Notes: generated by a model not told the origin, from the letters alone. A stretch of DNA of 64,000 nucleotides from Ctena decussata (GCA_963989385.1 OZ022511.1:26716503-26780502); one strand, 5' to 3'; shown: positions 35,636-47,831, counted from the stretch's first letter. Program-made: numbers and translations.

Positions 35636-36171
35636 AGGCTATGGAAACAGTTTCACAGTCTTAACACCAACCGACCTTGTAGTCTGGATCTGCTCCGAGA
35701 CCAATTTTGAGACTTCATTCACCCTTTTCAAGACAGGAAACTCATTTTGGGGACATATGCAAACAGTGCAGACCCTATTCAGACGCCGCAGAACGCGGCG
35801 ACTGATCAGGTCAACACTGTTCGCTTACAGGAATTTCTATGCAAAATGCAATAAAAGTGAAAACCTGCATCAGAAACCCCTAAAACTTGACATGGACCCA
35901 TCTAAGTAATAACAATGGCGAAGTCCAGCAGTCATAAAAGGGTTAAAGCCGTAGTAATTACATTACTGAATGTTCGAAGGCGTTTCTCCTGTTGGAGTTC
36001 GTCTTTGTAAGACAAGTTCAGTAAACGGAAATGAGCTGTTCCATGTTTAGTTTATTTTCTCTTTTATTTCGTCTCTTCGATGCCGTGGTAGGGTTCGCTT
36101 ATTTGTACATGATGTCTGCAGCTGCTCTGGCTCGCGGTTGACATCAGCAATTATTACTCAAAAAGTGCAGA

Positions 36172-36355
36172 GATTAAGGGGATACATGTAACTGTATTCA
36201 AAATTGTCATTTGGAGAGGTAAATCGTAGGTTTTATGGTCGGAAATTTTGTTTTACGGTGACGCGCCAGCGGAGCCGTAAAACGCAATTTCCGACCATAA
36301 AACCGACTATTAACCTCCCCGAATGACAATTTTCAATACAGTTATCCCCATTCTA
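36172..36355. repeat. ~180-bp palindrome
   Basis: ggttttatggtcggaaattt and tgtattcaaaattgtcattt pair with their inverses around a 12-bp loop gtgacgcgccagcg. Intergenic. Confidence 0.75.
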
Positions 36356-36365
36356 ATGCACTTTT

Positions 36366-37649
36366 CACAATTTCGCCTTTCCAAGTGTGCTACTTTACAT
36401 CCACTGCCAACGCTTTCAACGACGTAAAACCATACGTCAACCAATGAAAAGCGATGTTACGTAATGACATCGGATTTCCGCCAGTATATCGCAGGATATA
36501 CTGTCGCAAATATTTTGACGTTATCCAATCAGACGTCGCGTTACATACGTAAGTGCATTAGAATTGCCTATAATTTTTGTCTCTAAACTGGTTACGATTT
36601 AGCGACACTGAAGAAGTTTAATATACAGAAATGTGCATCTACAGTGCCAAATTTGGTAAACAGACATTTTCACCAAGGCTCAAATAGATACACTACTCAA
36701 ATAGATACACTAAGTACGTTGCAGAAGCAGAGTTTAGTGGGTTGTATTTACAGGGAATCAGTAGTCTTTGCTGGGTATTTTCACCTGCTCCTTCTTGTCA
36801 GTATAACAGTCTATCTCTTAAATTCGGTTTCATTTATGCATATCACATTCATTTATCTTTTTATCCACAATATGATGAAAACAAAAGGAAAAATATGAAT
36901 GATAATTTCACTAATTAAATATTTATAAAGCAAAAAGTATACTAGCTTTGTTAATGGTCCTTATTACAATTATGATATAAAACAGAGATCAAAGCAACCA
37001 TATATACATGTACAATGAACAATTACAACATTATCACACAAATACCGGTTACATGCGCAAGTACATTTACGTTGCAAACTAATAAGGGTTATAAGTAAAC
37101 ATGTAGAGTGAAAATACATCCTCAACATTTAGCTTCGTTCTCACGGGAAAGTTTCTTTGGCACAGAAATCACGACAAAGAAACTTTGTCAAACATTTTGA
37201 GTCCATACGGCGCAAACTATTTCTCAAAGAAACGGTGATATATATTTTGATTCACACAAGCAAACGCATTTTTTCAAAGAAACTTTGCCCGTGTGCATAA
37301 AAAGTTAAGTTAAGCTTATTTTTACGCCTGTTAAAAAAATCGTAGGCATTATGATGTGACGCAGTCCGCCCGTCCCCCTGTTCTTCCGACAGTCCATCTG
37401 TCCTCTCCATATCCTATAAAATATCGTTCACTTTATATATGCCTTAACTGTTTGCATTATTTTAAACTAAACAATACTTTGTAGTGCATATTATCCAGGT
37501 AATGTACATGTTTCATAAACAAGAACCACAACTCTAGCTTAGATACTTCCTGAATTATCTGCACTTGCATAAATGTTCCGCTCACTCTGTAACCCTTTAA
37601 CCGTTTGAAAGAAATAGCGACAGTTAATGGCAATTTGTATATTATCGGA
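36366..37649. other. Intergenic stretch without recognised genes
   Basis: Repeated caaagaaact blocks at 37130-37300; nothing else supported. Confidence 0.45.
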
Positions 37650-39760
37650 GTCAGACCAGTCAAGAATTGTTTCCGGGGTCATAGGTTGCTAAAATAGTTC
37701 TATAGAAAAAATATGCTGCCTTGCTCAGAGGTGTGATTTCAATCCCTGAAGGTTTTCTGTGGCATTTATTTGATTTGGTTTTGGAATATGAAGTATTCCT
37801 ACGCCAATGAGCCTCAAATACTTGATCTTTTGCAGGACTATATCTCCGGTGTGGATGCTGCCAGAAGTCAAGAGGAAGCACTGCGGTTTGTTTTTAATTA
37901 CGCAATCCGAAGGCGGTACATGTGATCTAGGACATCTTGCGAAAAACTGAATCGGTCATGATATAAATGTTTGTCTATTTTTGAAGAATCTAGTCGCTTA
38001 TCTAATCTGATTATGGTATCATTTGGCCAGTGAATGTTGTAGAACTTAGGATAGTGCTGTGAACGGGCCTTATTTTGCATTGTTTTCTATGGCAGCCAAT
38101 TTGACAGGTCTGACACCTAGAAGTGAAAATATGATTTTCTAAATTGCAACAAGCTGAGCCTTTTTGTTACATTCAATCAATCTATTGAAGTTCAGCATAG
38201 TATACCACTGGTTTGGATTGGTTTAGAAATCCTATCAAAGCGATCGATTAACTTTGTGCTTCTCTGAGAACACATACGCTACTCGTAAGGTTGTCGCAAA
38301 ATAAGACGCAACATTTTTTCGCAGTTTTATAAAAAAAAAATGTTGAACTGATCAATTTGATGTGTATACAGTGTTTGTCAGGCAGTCCTAATTTGCAGTA
38401 TAAAACTATCTTTTTATTCCTTTAAGATAAATAAGGTTGCTTATAGGTGTCAGACCAGTCAAGAATTGCTTCCGGGGTCGTAGGATGCTAAAATAATTCC
38501 GCTGCCTTGCTCAGAGGTGTGATTTCACTTCCTGAAGGTCTTCTGTGGCATTTATACGATTTGATATTGGAATATGAAGTATCTCTAAGCCAATGAGCCT
38601 CAAATACTTGATATTTTGCAGGACTATATCTCCTGTATGGATGTTGCAAGAAGTCAAGGGGAAGCACTGCGGTTTGTTTTTATTTACGCAATCCGAATGC
38701 GGTACATGTGATCAAGGACATCTTGCAAAAATCGGAATCGGTCATGATATACATATTTGTCTATTTTTGAAGAGTCCAGTTGCTGATCTAATCTGATTAT
38801 TGGCCAGTGAAATTTGTGGAACTTTGGAGAGTGCTATGAATGGGCCTCATTTTGAACTGTTTTCTAAGGAAACCAATTTGACAGGTTCGACACCTAGAAG
38901 TGAAGGTATGGTTTTCCAAACAGCAACTGGCTGAGCGTTTTGTTACATTTAATCAATTTATTTGAGTGAAGGATTGCAATTTATGCACATTTCATTACTT
39001 TAAATAGCAGCCTAAATATTTTTCAAGACTCAATCAACCCTTCAGAATGGCCATTTCTCTGAAAATAGGGGGTATATGTCAAAGATTAGTAGCAAGTCAT
39101 TGAAGAGTTGACATCAATACATGTTTTGTGTATTCTAGGGATGGAACACCTTGAAGTTTAGCATAGTATACCATTGGTTTGGATTGGTTTAGAAATCCTG
39201 TCAAAGCGATCAATTACCTAGAAGTGAAAGTATGATTTTCTAAATTGCAACAAGCTGAGCCTTTTTGCTATAGTCAATCAATTTATTGAAGTTCAGCATA
39301 GTATACCACTGGTTTGGATTGGGTTAGAAATCCTATCAAAGCGATCGATTAACATTGTGCTTCTCTGAGAACACATACGCTACTTGTAAGGTTGTCGCAA
39401 AATAAGACGCAACATTTTGTTCGCAGTGATATAAAAAAAAATGTTGAACTGATCAATTTGATGTGTATACAGTGTTTGTCAGACAGTCTTAAATTGCAGT
39501 ATAAAACATTCATTTTATTCTTTTAAAAGAAATAAGGTTGCTTCTACATATGTAGGTGTCAGACCAGTCAAGAATTGCTTCGGGGTCGTAGGATGCTAAA
39601 ATAGTTCTATAGAAAAAATATGCTTCCTTGTTCAGAGGTGTGATTTTCATTCCTGAAGGTTTTCTGTGGCATTTATTTGATTTGATCTACGAATATGAAG
39701 TATTTCTAAGGCAATGAGCCTCAAATACATTATCTTTTGCAGGACTATATCTCCTATTTC
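37650..39760. repeat. Segmental tandem duplication, ~0.8-kb unit
   Basis: Units begin gtcagaccagtcaagaattg at 37650, 38449 and 39558. The first spans 799 bp, the second is longer because part of the unit repeats inside it (gcaacaagctgagcc, agcatagtataccactggtt), and the third stops after ~200 bp. Short frames in it are not shared by all units. Confidence 0.8.
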
Positions 39761-40039
39761 TTCGGTTACAGGCGGGGGGTTTTCCGGTCCAGACCAGCCC
39801 AAAACACTAGACCCGTCAAGTTGTTTGGCATTGTTTTGGAAATAAAAGTCAAGTTGTGGGTGGGTCCAGAATAAAGTTCAGGGAGTTCAAACGAATCCCC
39901 TCTACATGTTTAATCATTTCATTTTCATGGGGAACTTCAGAAGAAAAAAAAAAACAATGGTCAAACTGCACGAATCAAACCCCCTTCAGCTTAGTTGAAT
40001 CCCCTTCCCCAAATTCTTCGATCTGCCCCTGAGGGTCCT

Positions 40040-40195
40040 CGACATTTCGTGTAAAGACATGTCGATTAAATATATTTCGTCGAAAGACGTTTTCGTCTGA
40101 AAGACATTTCGTCTATAGGACATTCTGTATAAAAGTCATTTCGTCTAAGACGACATTTCGTCTAAACGCCGTCTATTTGACTGTTTTTCGTCAAA
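40040..40195. repeat. Degenerate repeats of CATTTCGTCTAAA
   Basis: Seven or more loose 15-18 bp units (acatttcgtctaaagac). Inverted counterparts at 40926-41035 suggest one element between them, into which the TATGACGTC element at 40524 was placed. Confidence 0.55.
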
Positions 40196-40272
40196 AACAG
40201 GAAAAATATAGAAAAATCAAACTAGCAGCCTACATTTATTCTGAATTACTTATAGAAAAAAAGAAAAAACAA

Positions 40273-40310
40273 AGAGAGAGAGAGAGAGATACATGTAGAT
40301 AGAGAGAAAT
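40273..40310. repeat. (GA)n microsatellite
   Basis: aagagagagagagagagaga run with an interruption. Confidence 0.8.
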
Positions 40311-40523
40311 TAACATTGACTAAGTGTCTCTAGTCAGGGTAAAACTAATAAGGTCCAAGATCCTGTATATTTTGTAGACGGATGAAAGAAACAGCATCCA
40401 CATAACTTGTCATTGCTTTAATCTAACTGACCCGGTCAACACGGTATGATTACATTTCAAGTGCACGTCCCTTATGCATACTTGTTCCGTTAACGAGCTG
40501 AATAGTTTATACATTTCCTTATC

Positions 40524-40870
40524 ATATGACGTCGCATCTGAGAGTGTAATAAAGCCATGCATTAAAATCGATAATCCACTAGTGGATTAAATATGCAAAT
40601 TACGTCGTAGCGTTATGCGTTGACGTCCATAAAAACGTCGCCTTTTCTAATGGGGAAATCATGACGTTTTAATGCAAAATTTGCTAATAAAATGCGATTT
40701 TAGTGTCATATGATAAATAGAATCTTGCATTCGTGCTCCAGTATTATTGAATTTATTAAACTCGTTGGGAAAAGCGATAAGATGCTCGGCATAGCCTCGC
40801 ATCTTATCTTTTTCCCCAACTCGTTTAATAAATTCAATAATACATGAGCACTCATGTAAGATCCTCTATG
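40524..40870. mobile_element. TATGACGTCGCATCTG element, copy 2
   Basis: Complete copy with both hairpin arms and no duplication. Confidence 0.78.
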
Positions 40871-40925
40871 TAGTACTAGAACTACTGCATGGGGGAAACA
40901 AACTGTTTTACGATATCAAGTGCGA

Positions 40926-41035
40926 TTTCGTCTAAACATTTTTTGTGAAACATTTAGACGAAATATCGCACCCAATGCAAGTTTTAGACCAAACGTCACA
41001 TTTACGAAATTTCTTTAGACGAAATGTCGTGCACC
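40926..41035. repeat. Inverted TTTAGACGAAATG repeats
   Basis: acatttagacgaaatatcgca and related units in the opposite sense to 40040-40195. Confidence 0.55.
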
Positions 41036-41080
41036 GGAAAAATCTACATACAGCAACTTTGAATAGCTGTTTAGATATTT

Positions 41081-41310
41081 GAGCAGCAACACGACTAAAG
41101 CAACGAAGTGGCATATGCGCCCATTGAAGACTCAGATCAGTATCCTCCCAGTCTGATCAGTCTTCCCTGTCCGCATGAAACTAGCTTAGACCTTAGCAAT
41201 CCTTAAAAGTGCAGAGCGAGGACTCTTATCAGACTGGGCAGATGCTCAGGCTGATCTGAATTTTTAGCTGGACGCACATGCCACTTTGTTGGTTTTGTCG
41301 TGTCGTTGCT
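41081..41310. mobile_element. Foldback MITE, GAGCCGCGAC family, copy 10
   Basis: Diverged copy (gagcagcaac ... gtcgttgct) about 70 bp downstream of the gene B stop, so probably in or just past its 3' UTR. Confidence 0.78.
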
Positions 41311-41381
41311 GGCATCGTTTCCGAACAAATATGGTACTTATGAAATCGATTGCTCTCTGCAAACTATTTTTTGCAATAAAG

Positions 41382-41594
41382 TTATCCAAACGTACACAAC
41401 AGAGTCAAGACGAAAGAAAATAGTCCCGCAGTTACCACGCTGGCAGAACTGTCCGAGTCGACACTTTCATAAACTTTGATAGTTCCCAGTTCCTGTAGTG
41501 GTCGGAAATTTGGACCCATCTTGTCATAAGCATCATAATTCTCATCAGCTTTGCTCTGGTCCTTGACTCGCATCATGCCACGAAACAAATTAAT
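41382..41594 (-). CDS. Gene B last exon: CA C-terminus with GPI-like tail
   Basis: The exon starts after TTTTACAG with I-N-L-F-R-G-M-M-R and includes G-P-N-F-R-P-L-Q-E-L, then D-S-D-S-S-A-S-V-V-T-A-G and a hydrophobic run ending L-C-T-F-G and TAA. The last ~25 residues fit a GPI attachment signal: small omega-site residues, a spacer and a hydrophobic tail. No clear minus-strand AATAAA is seen within 300 bp of the stop. Confidence 0.92.
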   Translation of the reverse strand: MNLFRGMMRVKDQSKADENYDAYDKMGPNFRPLQELGTIKVYESVDSDSSASVVTAGLFSFVLTLLCTFG

Positions 41595-41760
41595 CTGTAA
41601 AATCCAAGAATGTACATTATACCACATGTCAATAAGCAATAGACATTGTAAGAGAATTGTCCACTTACAGACATATCATTATTTGTACGCCAGAGCAGGG
41701 AGGTAATCCGCGAGCTCTAGCGATGGCCTATCGACAGTATAGACAAATGAACATGCTCTT

Positions 41761-42040
41761 ATACCCAAACGGATCAACAGGCTCGTTCTGACATACCACG
41801 ATACCCAAACGGATCAACAGGCTCTTTCTGACATACCATGATACCCAAACGGATCAACAGGCTCTTTCTGACATACCACGATACCCAAACGGATCAACAG
41901 GCTCTTTCTGACATACCATGATACCCAAACGGATCAACAGGCTCTTTCTGACATACCATGATACCCAAACGGATCAACAGGCTCTTTCTGACATACCATG
42001 ATACCCTAACGGATCAACAGGCTCCTTCTGACATACCATG
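41761..42040. repeat. 40-bp minisatellite, seven units
   Basis: The unit atacccaaacggatcaacag + gctctttctgacataccatg repeats every 40 bp exactly with only a few substitutions. It lies in the last gene B intron, 166 bp upstream of the last exon. Confidence 0.95.
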
Positions 42041-42151
42041 ATACCTAGTGTAGACCTTGCGAGTTACAGGGTATCTCATGCTAAGTATCTGGGTATATTG
42101 GGATCAAGCTATTTCATGGGTGTTATTAAAAAGGGAAACACTCCCTAATAT

Positions 42152-42496
42152 AAAAATTGGGCTAAAATTAAAGATTTTACTAAATTCTATCGCAGACACC
42201 ATGAATTGGTTTCAAAATTTGATGTCGGATTAAAATTTCTTTTACACCAAGGCCTATCGGAACCAGAATTTTATGGTGACTTAGTATACAAATTCAAAAA
42301 GATTAAGGGTAGGACTGATTTTTCTGATCAATTCCGAAAAATAATAATACGCCACAAACGTATTGGCTATAATTTAAATGTTATGCGACAGTCTGCATGC
42401 TTAGTGATTAACCCAATCACGGTTGATAACTTTGCTGCACTCTTTAATTGCACACCGGGGGATCGGGCGTCAGACTCTATGATGGCCCCGACCTAA
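42152..42496 (+). pseudogene. C-terminal coding relic of a mobile element
   Basis: A 114-codon frame opens after TAA 42149-42151 and runs to TAA 42494-42496. It reads K-I-K-D-F-T-K-F-Y ... G-L-S-E-P-E-F-Y-G-D-L-V-Y-K, D-F-S-D-Q-F-R-K-I-I-I, N-V-M-R-Q-S-A-C-L and ends S-D-S-M-M-A-P-T. The composition is protein-like and I recognise the segment as one recurring in bivalve repeat-derived predictions, but I cannot name its family. There is no start codon; it is truncated 5' next to the 40-bp minisatellite. About 600 bp of T-rich 3' sequence follows. Confidence 0.5.
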
Positions 42497-43130
42497 AGCT
42501 ATATATTTTAGTTGGTTGGGACCGGAGCCTTTTTGTCTGTTGCTTGGTCCACCGGGGCTCAACTGGTGACCTTCTTTTGCTTCAGATTTCCAGTGGGGTT
42601 GTTTGGCAGGCCAGGGATCTCCACCTGTCAGACGGCCCGTTGTATCTGTTGAGTCCTCGTCTTTGCTTCTTCATGGTGTTGAAATTTGATTTATGTGTTT
42701 ACCGTGATGATTCATTGACGAGTTAGAGGGTTATCATGCGAACCGAACAACCGACTAAATGTTTTGTACCACTTCAGAAACTGAGGGTGAGGTTGGGCCT
42801 GTAAAATCGATTAAAGCCCCCCAGTAATTCATTACTGACCGTTCCAAGGCGGTAGTTCTGTTGTGGTTCTCTGTTGCCTGTTTTTGGTGTCAGAGTTTCT
42901 GTGATGTTTTACCTTATGTATGTTCTTATTATTTTTGGTTCGGTTTGGGTTGCTGAGTGGCCACCTTTTGGGAACAAGCTGCTCACTCGGTTGGCCATAT
43001 GTTCTCTGTATCTTGATTATTTGTAATCTTAGTTGTTTCCAACTATGGTTTGAGGGCTGGATTTGGATTTTGATTGTTTCAGTTCCTGGTCTTTGCTTAC
43101 TTTTTACTTTGATAAAATATTAAAATAGCA
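42497..43130 (+). mobile_element. Probable 3' untranslated part of the element relic
   Basis: T/G-rich noncoding sequence follows the relic's stop. A block near 42815-42870 (taaagcccccca..attactgaccgttccaaggcgg) resembles 35944-36002, suggesting both are 3' ends of related elements. It ends near gataaaatattaaaata at 43110-43125. Confidence 0.35.
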
Positions 43131-43652
43131 GGTGCGTGCAGCTATGGTAATGCACAGCTGAGCCACTTGGGCAACGTCGTTACGAGAATTGAAGGAAAAC
43201 AGAATTAAGATTGCAGAAAAATTCTTGAAAATCGGACTCGAATTATGAAAGATATTTTTTGTAACTGTTAGAATATTGATCTGGGAACCAGCAAACTGTG
43301 ATTAAAGGACACAATAACTCAAGTGAACAATGAAAATCCTAAATGTATTCAGTTTCAAACATATCTCAGGTAAATGAATCGCATAATTCTATTTTTATAC
43401 TTCATGAAGAAATAATTTAAGCCAAATAAATCAGTGAAAGTAAGACATTTCGCACCTAACTATTATAGATTAAATATTTCTCACGTGACAGGAACTTCGA
43501 AAAAGGTTGACTCCTTGTGCGCCATTTTGAATATATGAGCTTTCATATCTTATTTATTTAAAGTCCGATTGTCATAATTTTTTTTTCCAAATTTGTTTGT
43601 TCGTTGGGTTTTACAGTTTCAAGTTAGGTCATATCTAAGTCAGTACTTTTCC

Positions 43653-45525
43653 TTAAGGTAGTCGGATACTGAATAACAAAATTGGCGGGGCATTCAAACC
43701 ATTTTACCAGCTAAATAACCCAATGAGCTATAAAACATTTGGATAAGAAAAAAATCACCGTTTTGTTCTCCTAAAAGAAAAATACAATATTTGTATAAAT
43801 ACGTACTTTTCTACACATTTTCCATTTTAATTCATACCTCTAGCACATTTCATTTCCGCAAATCATATAATCCATATAATCCATAATATAGGATATCTCA
43901 AACAAACTGGTAAAAAAACACGAAGTTATCTTGATAATAAGTACATGTATATTTTTGCATTTTTTTAGCTCGCCTGAACGAAAGTTCAGGAAGAGCTATT
44001 GTTGTCACCACGGCGTCGGCGTCCGCGTCAGCGTCAGCGTCCGCGTCAGCGTCGGCGTCCGGATTGGATGTTTTGGTTAAAGTTTTTTAAAGACCTATAT
44101 CTCCTTAACCCATGGACGGATTCTTTTGATACTTGCACTGTAGTTAGATATTGGTCCAAAGTTTAACATGGTACCACCCCCACCCCACTCCTTGACCTTG
44201 ATGTCAAGGTCATGGACTTAGAAAATTGGGAGTTTTTTGGGACTGGATGTTTTGGTTAAAGTTTTCTAAAGCCCAGTATCTCCTTAACCCATGGATGGAT
44301 TCCTTTGATACTTGCACTGTAGTTAGATATTGGTCCGAAGTTTTCCAAGGTACCACCCCCACCCCCCTCAGTGACCGTGTTGTCAAGGTCATGGACTTAG
44401 AAAATTGTCTTTTTATTGATTGGATGTTTTGGTTAAAGTTTTTAAATGACACATATCTCCTGAACCCATTGATGAATTCTTTTTATATTTGCACTGTAGT
44501 TAGATATTAGTCCAAAGTTTTACAGAGTACTACCCCAGCCCTGCTCGGTGACCTTGATGTCAAGATCAGGGACTTAGGAAATTTGGTCTTTATTAAAGTT
44601 TTTTAATTGCGTACTGATTCATAATGCTTGGCAGAGATTTAGTTTACACTTGAACTGATGTTAGACACTTTTTTGAGTTTTTACAAAACACTATATACTT
44701 ACTGGACTGGATGACCTTGATGTCAAGGTCATGGACTTTGAGTTTTGTCTTAAAGATTTTGATTAGTTTTATATTAATGAAGACATAATTTCACAGTGCC
44801 ACAATGGACTCAGTTGATACTAATACTTGGACTGATGTTAGATAACGGTTAAAGGCTTTGATACATCCTAGCCCTGCCCCCCCCCTACCCCTTAGTTCTT
44901 TGACCTCAAGCTCATGGACTGTGAAATTTCATGTGGATTTTTTTTTTATTTTAAGACATTTCTGAGATAGCTTTTGTTTATAAATGTGTTTGTGTTGTCA
45001 TTGTGGACATGCTTGCCTGAAGTTTTATACATAGCAGTCCACACCACCATAGCGACTGTGTGATGGGCAAGCACCTATTCAGGCGAGCTATGCTGTCAGG
45101 CGACAGCTCTTGTTTAAAAAATGCAAGAAAATTGAATTTTATGAAAAACGTCGTGAAAAATATATTTTGATCGATGGGGCAAGCTTATGCATGTTATTTT
45201 AGTAGAACTTACATTGTATGTTAGAGAATGAAACAAAAAACAAAGATTTCATGGTTTCGTTTAATAGAAAAACAATGCTTAATTTCAAAAATATCCCCAA
45301 AACAGACTGCTCAAATTCTGCACCTGTTGCAAGCACAGCCGGTCCTTGCCTTATTATTTATTTTTCTGTTATTCCGGTTCTACCATATAGTTATGCCTAC
45401 AAAAAATGTACAGATGGAATGGAAACTGTGAAGATTTTGATCATTCAGGTTCCTAAATAACAGTCTGATCTCGGACAGACCTATCAGCCCAAAAACCTAA
45501 AATCTGTACAGTAGACATTGTAAAT
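43653..45525. mobile_element. TTAAGGTAGTCGGATAC element split by a 1.15-kb insertion
   Basis: Left part 43653-43966 and right part 45116-45525 together match the uninterrupted copy at 55573-56290 (gcattcaaaccattttacc, gataataagta, gatcgatggggca, cagtctgatctc). Confidence 0.8.
43967..45115. mobile_element. AGCTCGCCTGAA element with internal ~150-bp modules
   Basis: Begins agctcgcctgaacgaaagtt and ends with inverted ttcaggcgagct plus a ~25-bp tail. A GC-rich cgtcagcgtcggcgtccg run follows the start. At least four modules follow, each with ttttggttaaagttttt and ccatggacggattcttttga. No coding frame. Confidence 0.75.
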
Positions 45526-45590
45526 GTGTGCATATACTCCACAGTTGAACGATTTCACCATGAACAATAACTCCCTTTTGTTTTAATAAA

Positions 45591-45633
45591 TGGGCGCAAC
45601 TGCCACTTTGTTGGTTTTGTCGTGTTGCGGCTC
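45591..45633. mobile_element. Half copy of the GAGCCGCGAC family
   Basis: Only one terminal arm is present (gggcgcaact ... gtgttgcggctc). The other arm is missing. Confidence 0.65.
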
Positions 45634-46103
45634 AAATTAATTTCTGAAAAAGTGAAGATCTAAATAAAAAATAAACAAACATCAAAACCACCTACCCCGG
45701 CCCAAACCCCCTCCCCACCCCCCCCCACCCCCCCCCCCCCCCAAAAAAAAAAAAAAAAGAAATATATAAAAAAAAATACAAATTATATAGCAATAAAGCA
45801 ATAATAATAGCAATAAACTGGCTTCTTTTACATTTTATAATATTAGATCACTACATGTTTTATAGTTTGATTAACAAATCTGTATTTGCGAACTTTAAGT
45901 CCACCTACTCACAGCTCCTTTGAACAGCCTTTCAGTCATACATGTATGAAAACGATGAATGGATGGCTTTCGCCAGGATTTACACCAGATAACGCTAGCA
46001 CAAAAAGCTTTAGAAGCATTGGTCTCTTGTTTAAATGGGGGCTCCGTTTAAAGAAATAAAAGTTCCCTTTCTCCATCAAGCAGCAATTCTTTCCTTAAAG
46101 AGC

Positions 46104-46347
46104 AGGGCCCAGTAGTTCAAAACTCACGACGTCGTTAGTTAACGTGACGTTAAAATTTCTAACATTAATAACTCAAATATGCCAATATTTTTGTTGAAAA
46201 AATGTGAGAAGCTTTTGCAGTGCAAAAGCTTCTCACATATTTTCAACAAAATATCAGTGTATTTGGCTATAAAGTCCTAAAACACTTAACGAGTTGACCT
46301 CTTAACGAGCTCGTTAGCCTAACGATGCTTTGAACAACTGGGCCCTG
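46104..46347. mobile_element. GCCCRGTTGTTCAAA MITE, copy 2
   Basis: agggcccagtagttcaaaac ... gctttgaacaactgggccct, with an intact central hairpin (aagcttttgcagtgcaaaagctt). It is longer than copy 1, which lost one side of the hairpin. Confidence 0.78.
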
Positions 46348-46508
46348 CTTTGTTGTACAGTGACGAAACCAGGAAGTCCTAAAGGTTAGTTTAAACATAA
46401 AGGTTGTTTCCCTTTGTAAAAAATTGAGAAAAATAGAGATGTATTCATAAGCCTTAAATAAGGCTTGAACCTCTAACTTAGACTTGTAGTACAGTATGGT
46501 TTACTCAC

Positions 46509-46696
46509 CTGAAATTCATCCAGCTTTATTGGTTCTTTGAAGACAAACCACTTGACATGGTAACATGGAGGTGTGGTGGAGGTACCCTCATAGTAGTAAT
46601 GCTCCAGATGTTTTCCTACATCTTCTGCAGTCTTGATATTTTTGTTGGTTATAGATTTCAATGAGAAACCATCAACATCATAGGTTTTCTGGTCCT
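46509..46696 (-). CDS. Gene B exon: Thr199 region
   Basis: This 188-bp exon encodes E-D-Q-K-T-Y, then H-Y-Y-Y-E-G-T-S-T-T-P-P-C with the Thr199 equivalent and a disulfide Cys, then V-K-W-F-V-F-K-E-P-I. The usual Leu198 is Ser here. The acceptor is GTATTCAG and the donor CAG|GTGAGT, phase 0. Confidence 0.93.
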
Positions 46697-46883
46697 CTGA
46701 ATACAGGAATATACATCCAAAAGCTAAAGGCGGGGTGGCAAACTGTCTGATGTTGCTACAATATTTCTATTATCACATGCATACAGTATTATACAGAAAT
46801 TTTAATTTTACCTAATTTCAGCCATTAATTTTCTAATTTCATATTAACTAGTAAATTAGTGATGGATGGATGACGCCATTTTT

Positions 46884-47056
46884 CGTCCTTTTTTAACAGT
46901 ATTTCAATCCTATCAGGACGATGAGAGGCTAATAATGAAATACTATGTGCAATGGAACCCGTTTACGATTGAAGAGAATTCCGCCTCCAGCGGGAATCAA
47001 AGCCGGGACCGATAGGTAAATATGCCAGCGCTACACCCACTGAGCTACCTGGGCTC
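46884..47056 (-). mobile_element. Third tRNA-headed SINE type (minus strand)
   Basis: On the minus strand it reads ggagcccaggtagctcagtg (A box) and then aatcgtaaacgggttccatt, and ends with an aaatactgttaaaaaaggacg tail. It lies in a gene B intron just upstream of the Thr199 exon. A second copy is at 61327-61502. Confidence 0.6.
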
Positions 47057-47176
47057 CTAGGAGTAAACAAAACTGCTTTGATTTTCATCATCGACAACAG
47101 TATCACGGCTTAACTGATGAATAAATATAAAAAATAAAATAAACATGAGAATAGAATGTCTGGGCGAAAATGATAG

Positions 47177-47206
47177 ATTTGAAAAAAAAAAAAAAAAAAA
47201 AAAAAA
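47177..47206. repeat. Poly-A run
   Basis: About 26 A residues. Another A run is at 62767-62792. Confidence 0.9.
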
Positions 47207-47831
47207 CTTTGTCTCGCCATTACTTTGAATAAAACTTTTAAGTTTTAAACAACAGCTAGTTATTTTACTCTCTGTAATATAACAGCTTGTTGAATATTCA
47301 TTCATTTGTTTGTTTTGCATGTTGCGAAGCTCAAACTTTATTTTAAATATTTACGATAAGGCCCCTAACCCAAGTTTCGAATGCTTTAAAACTAAAATTG
47401 TCAACAAATGTTATAATATCATAACACATATCAAACCTATTGTTTAATAATATATATTTAACATTAACGGGAATGAGTAAGCTTGAAGCAGGATTGTTCT
47501 TGTCAAAGGCTTATTTGTCTAAAATGCTCTGGACAAAACATCTTATTTTTTTTATTTTATGAGCCCTTTGTGCAACAAATTAACATACATTAAAGACAAT
47601 GCTTTCAAAATGTCACATTGTAGTCAGAAATTATTTATTTATACCAAGCGGCAGTAACTGAAAGTGAGCAGAAAAAAGGATAGAGAATAAATGCGAATCC
47701 GGTCAAGATGCCCTCTCTTAGGGCCGCTTCGGGTCGAACGTGGCATACGAGATGGTCTTAGTCATGCCACAAAACTAATTATTAGCTATGCCTGTTCTCT
47801 TTATCACACCATGAAAGCTGAAACGCTCATG

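Noticed and set aside
41761..42040. CRISPR array
   Set aside because: The 40-bp units are contiguous with no spacers and the DNA is eukaryotic; it is a minisatellite.
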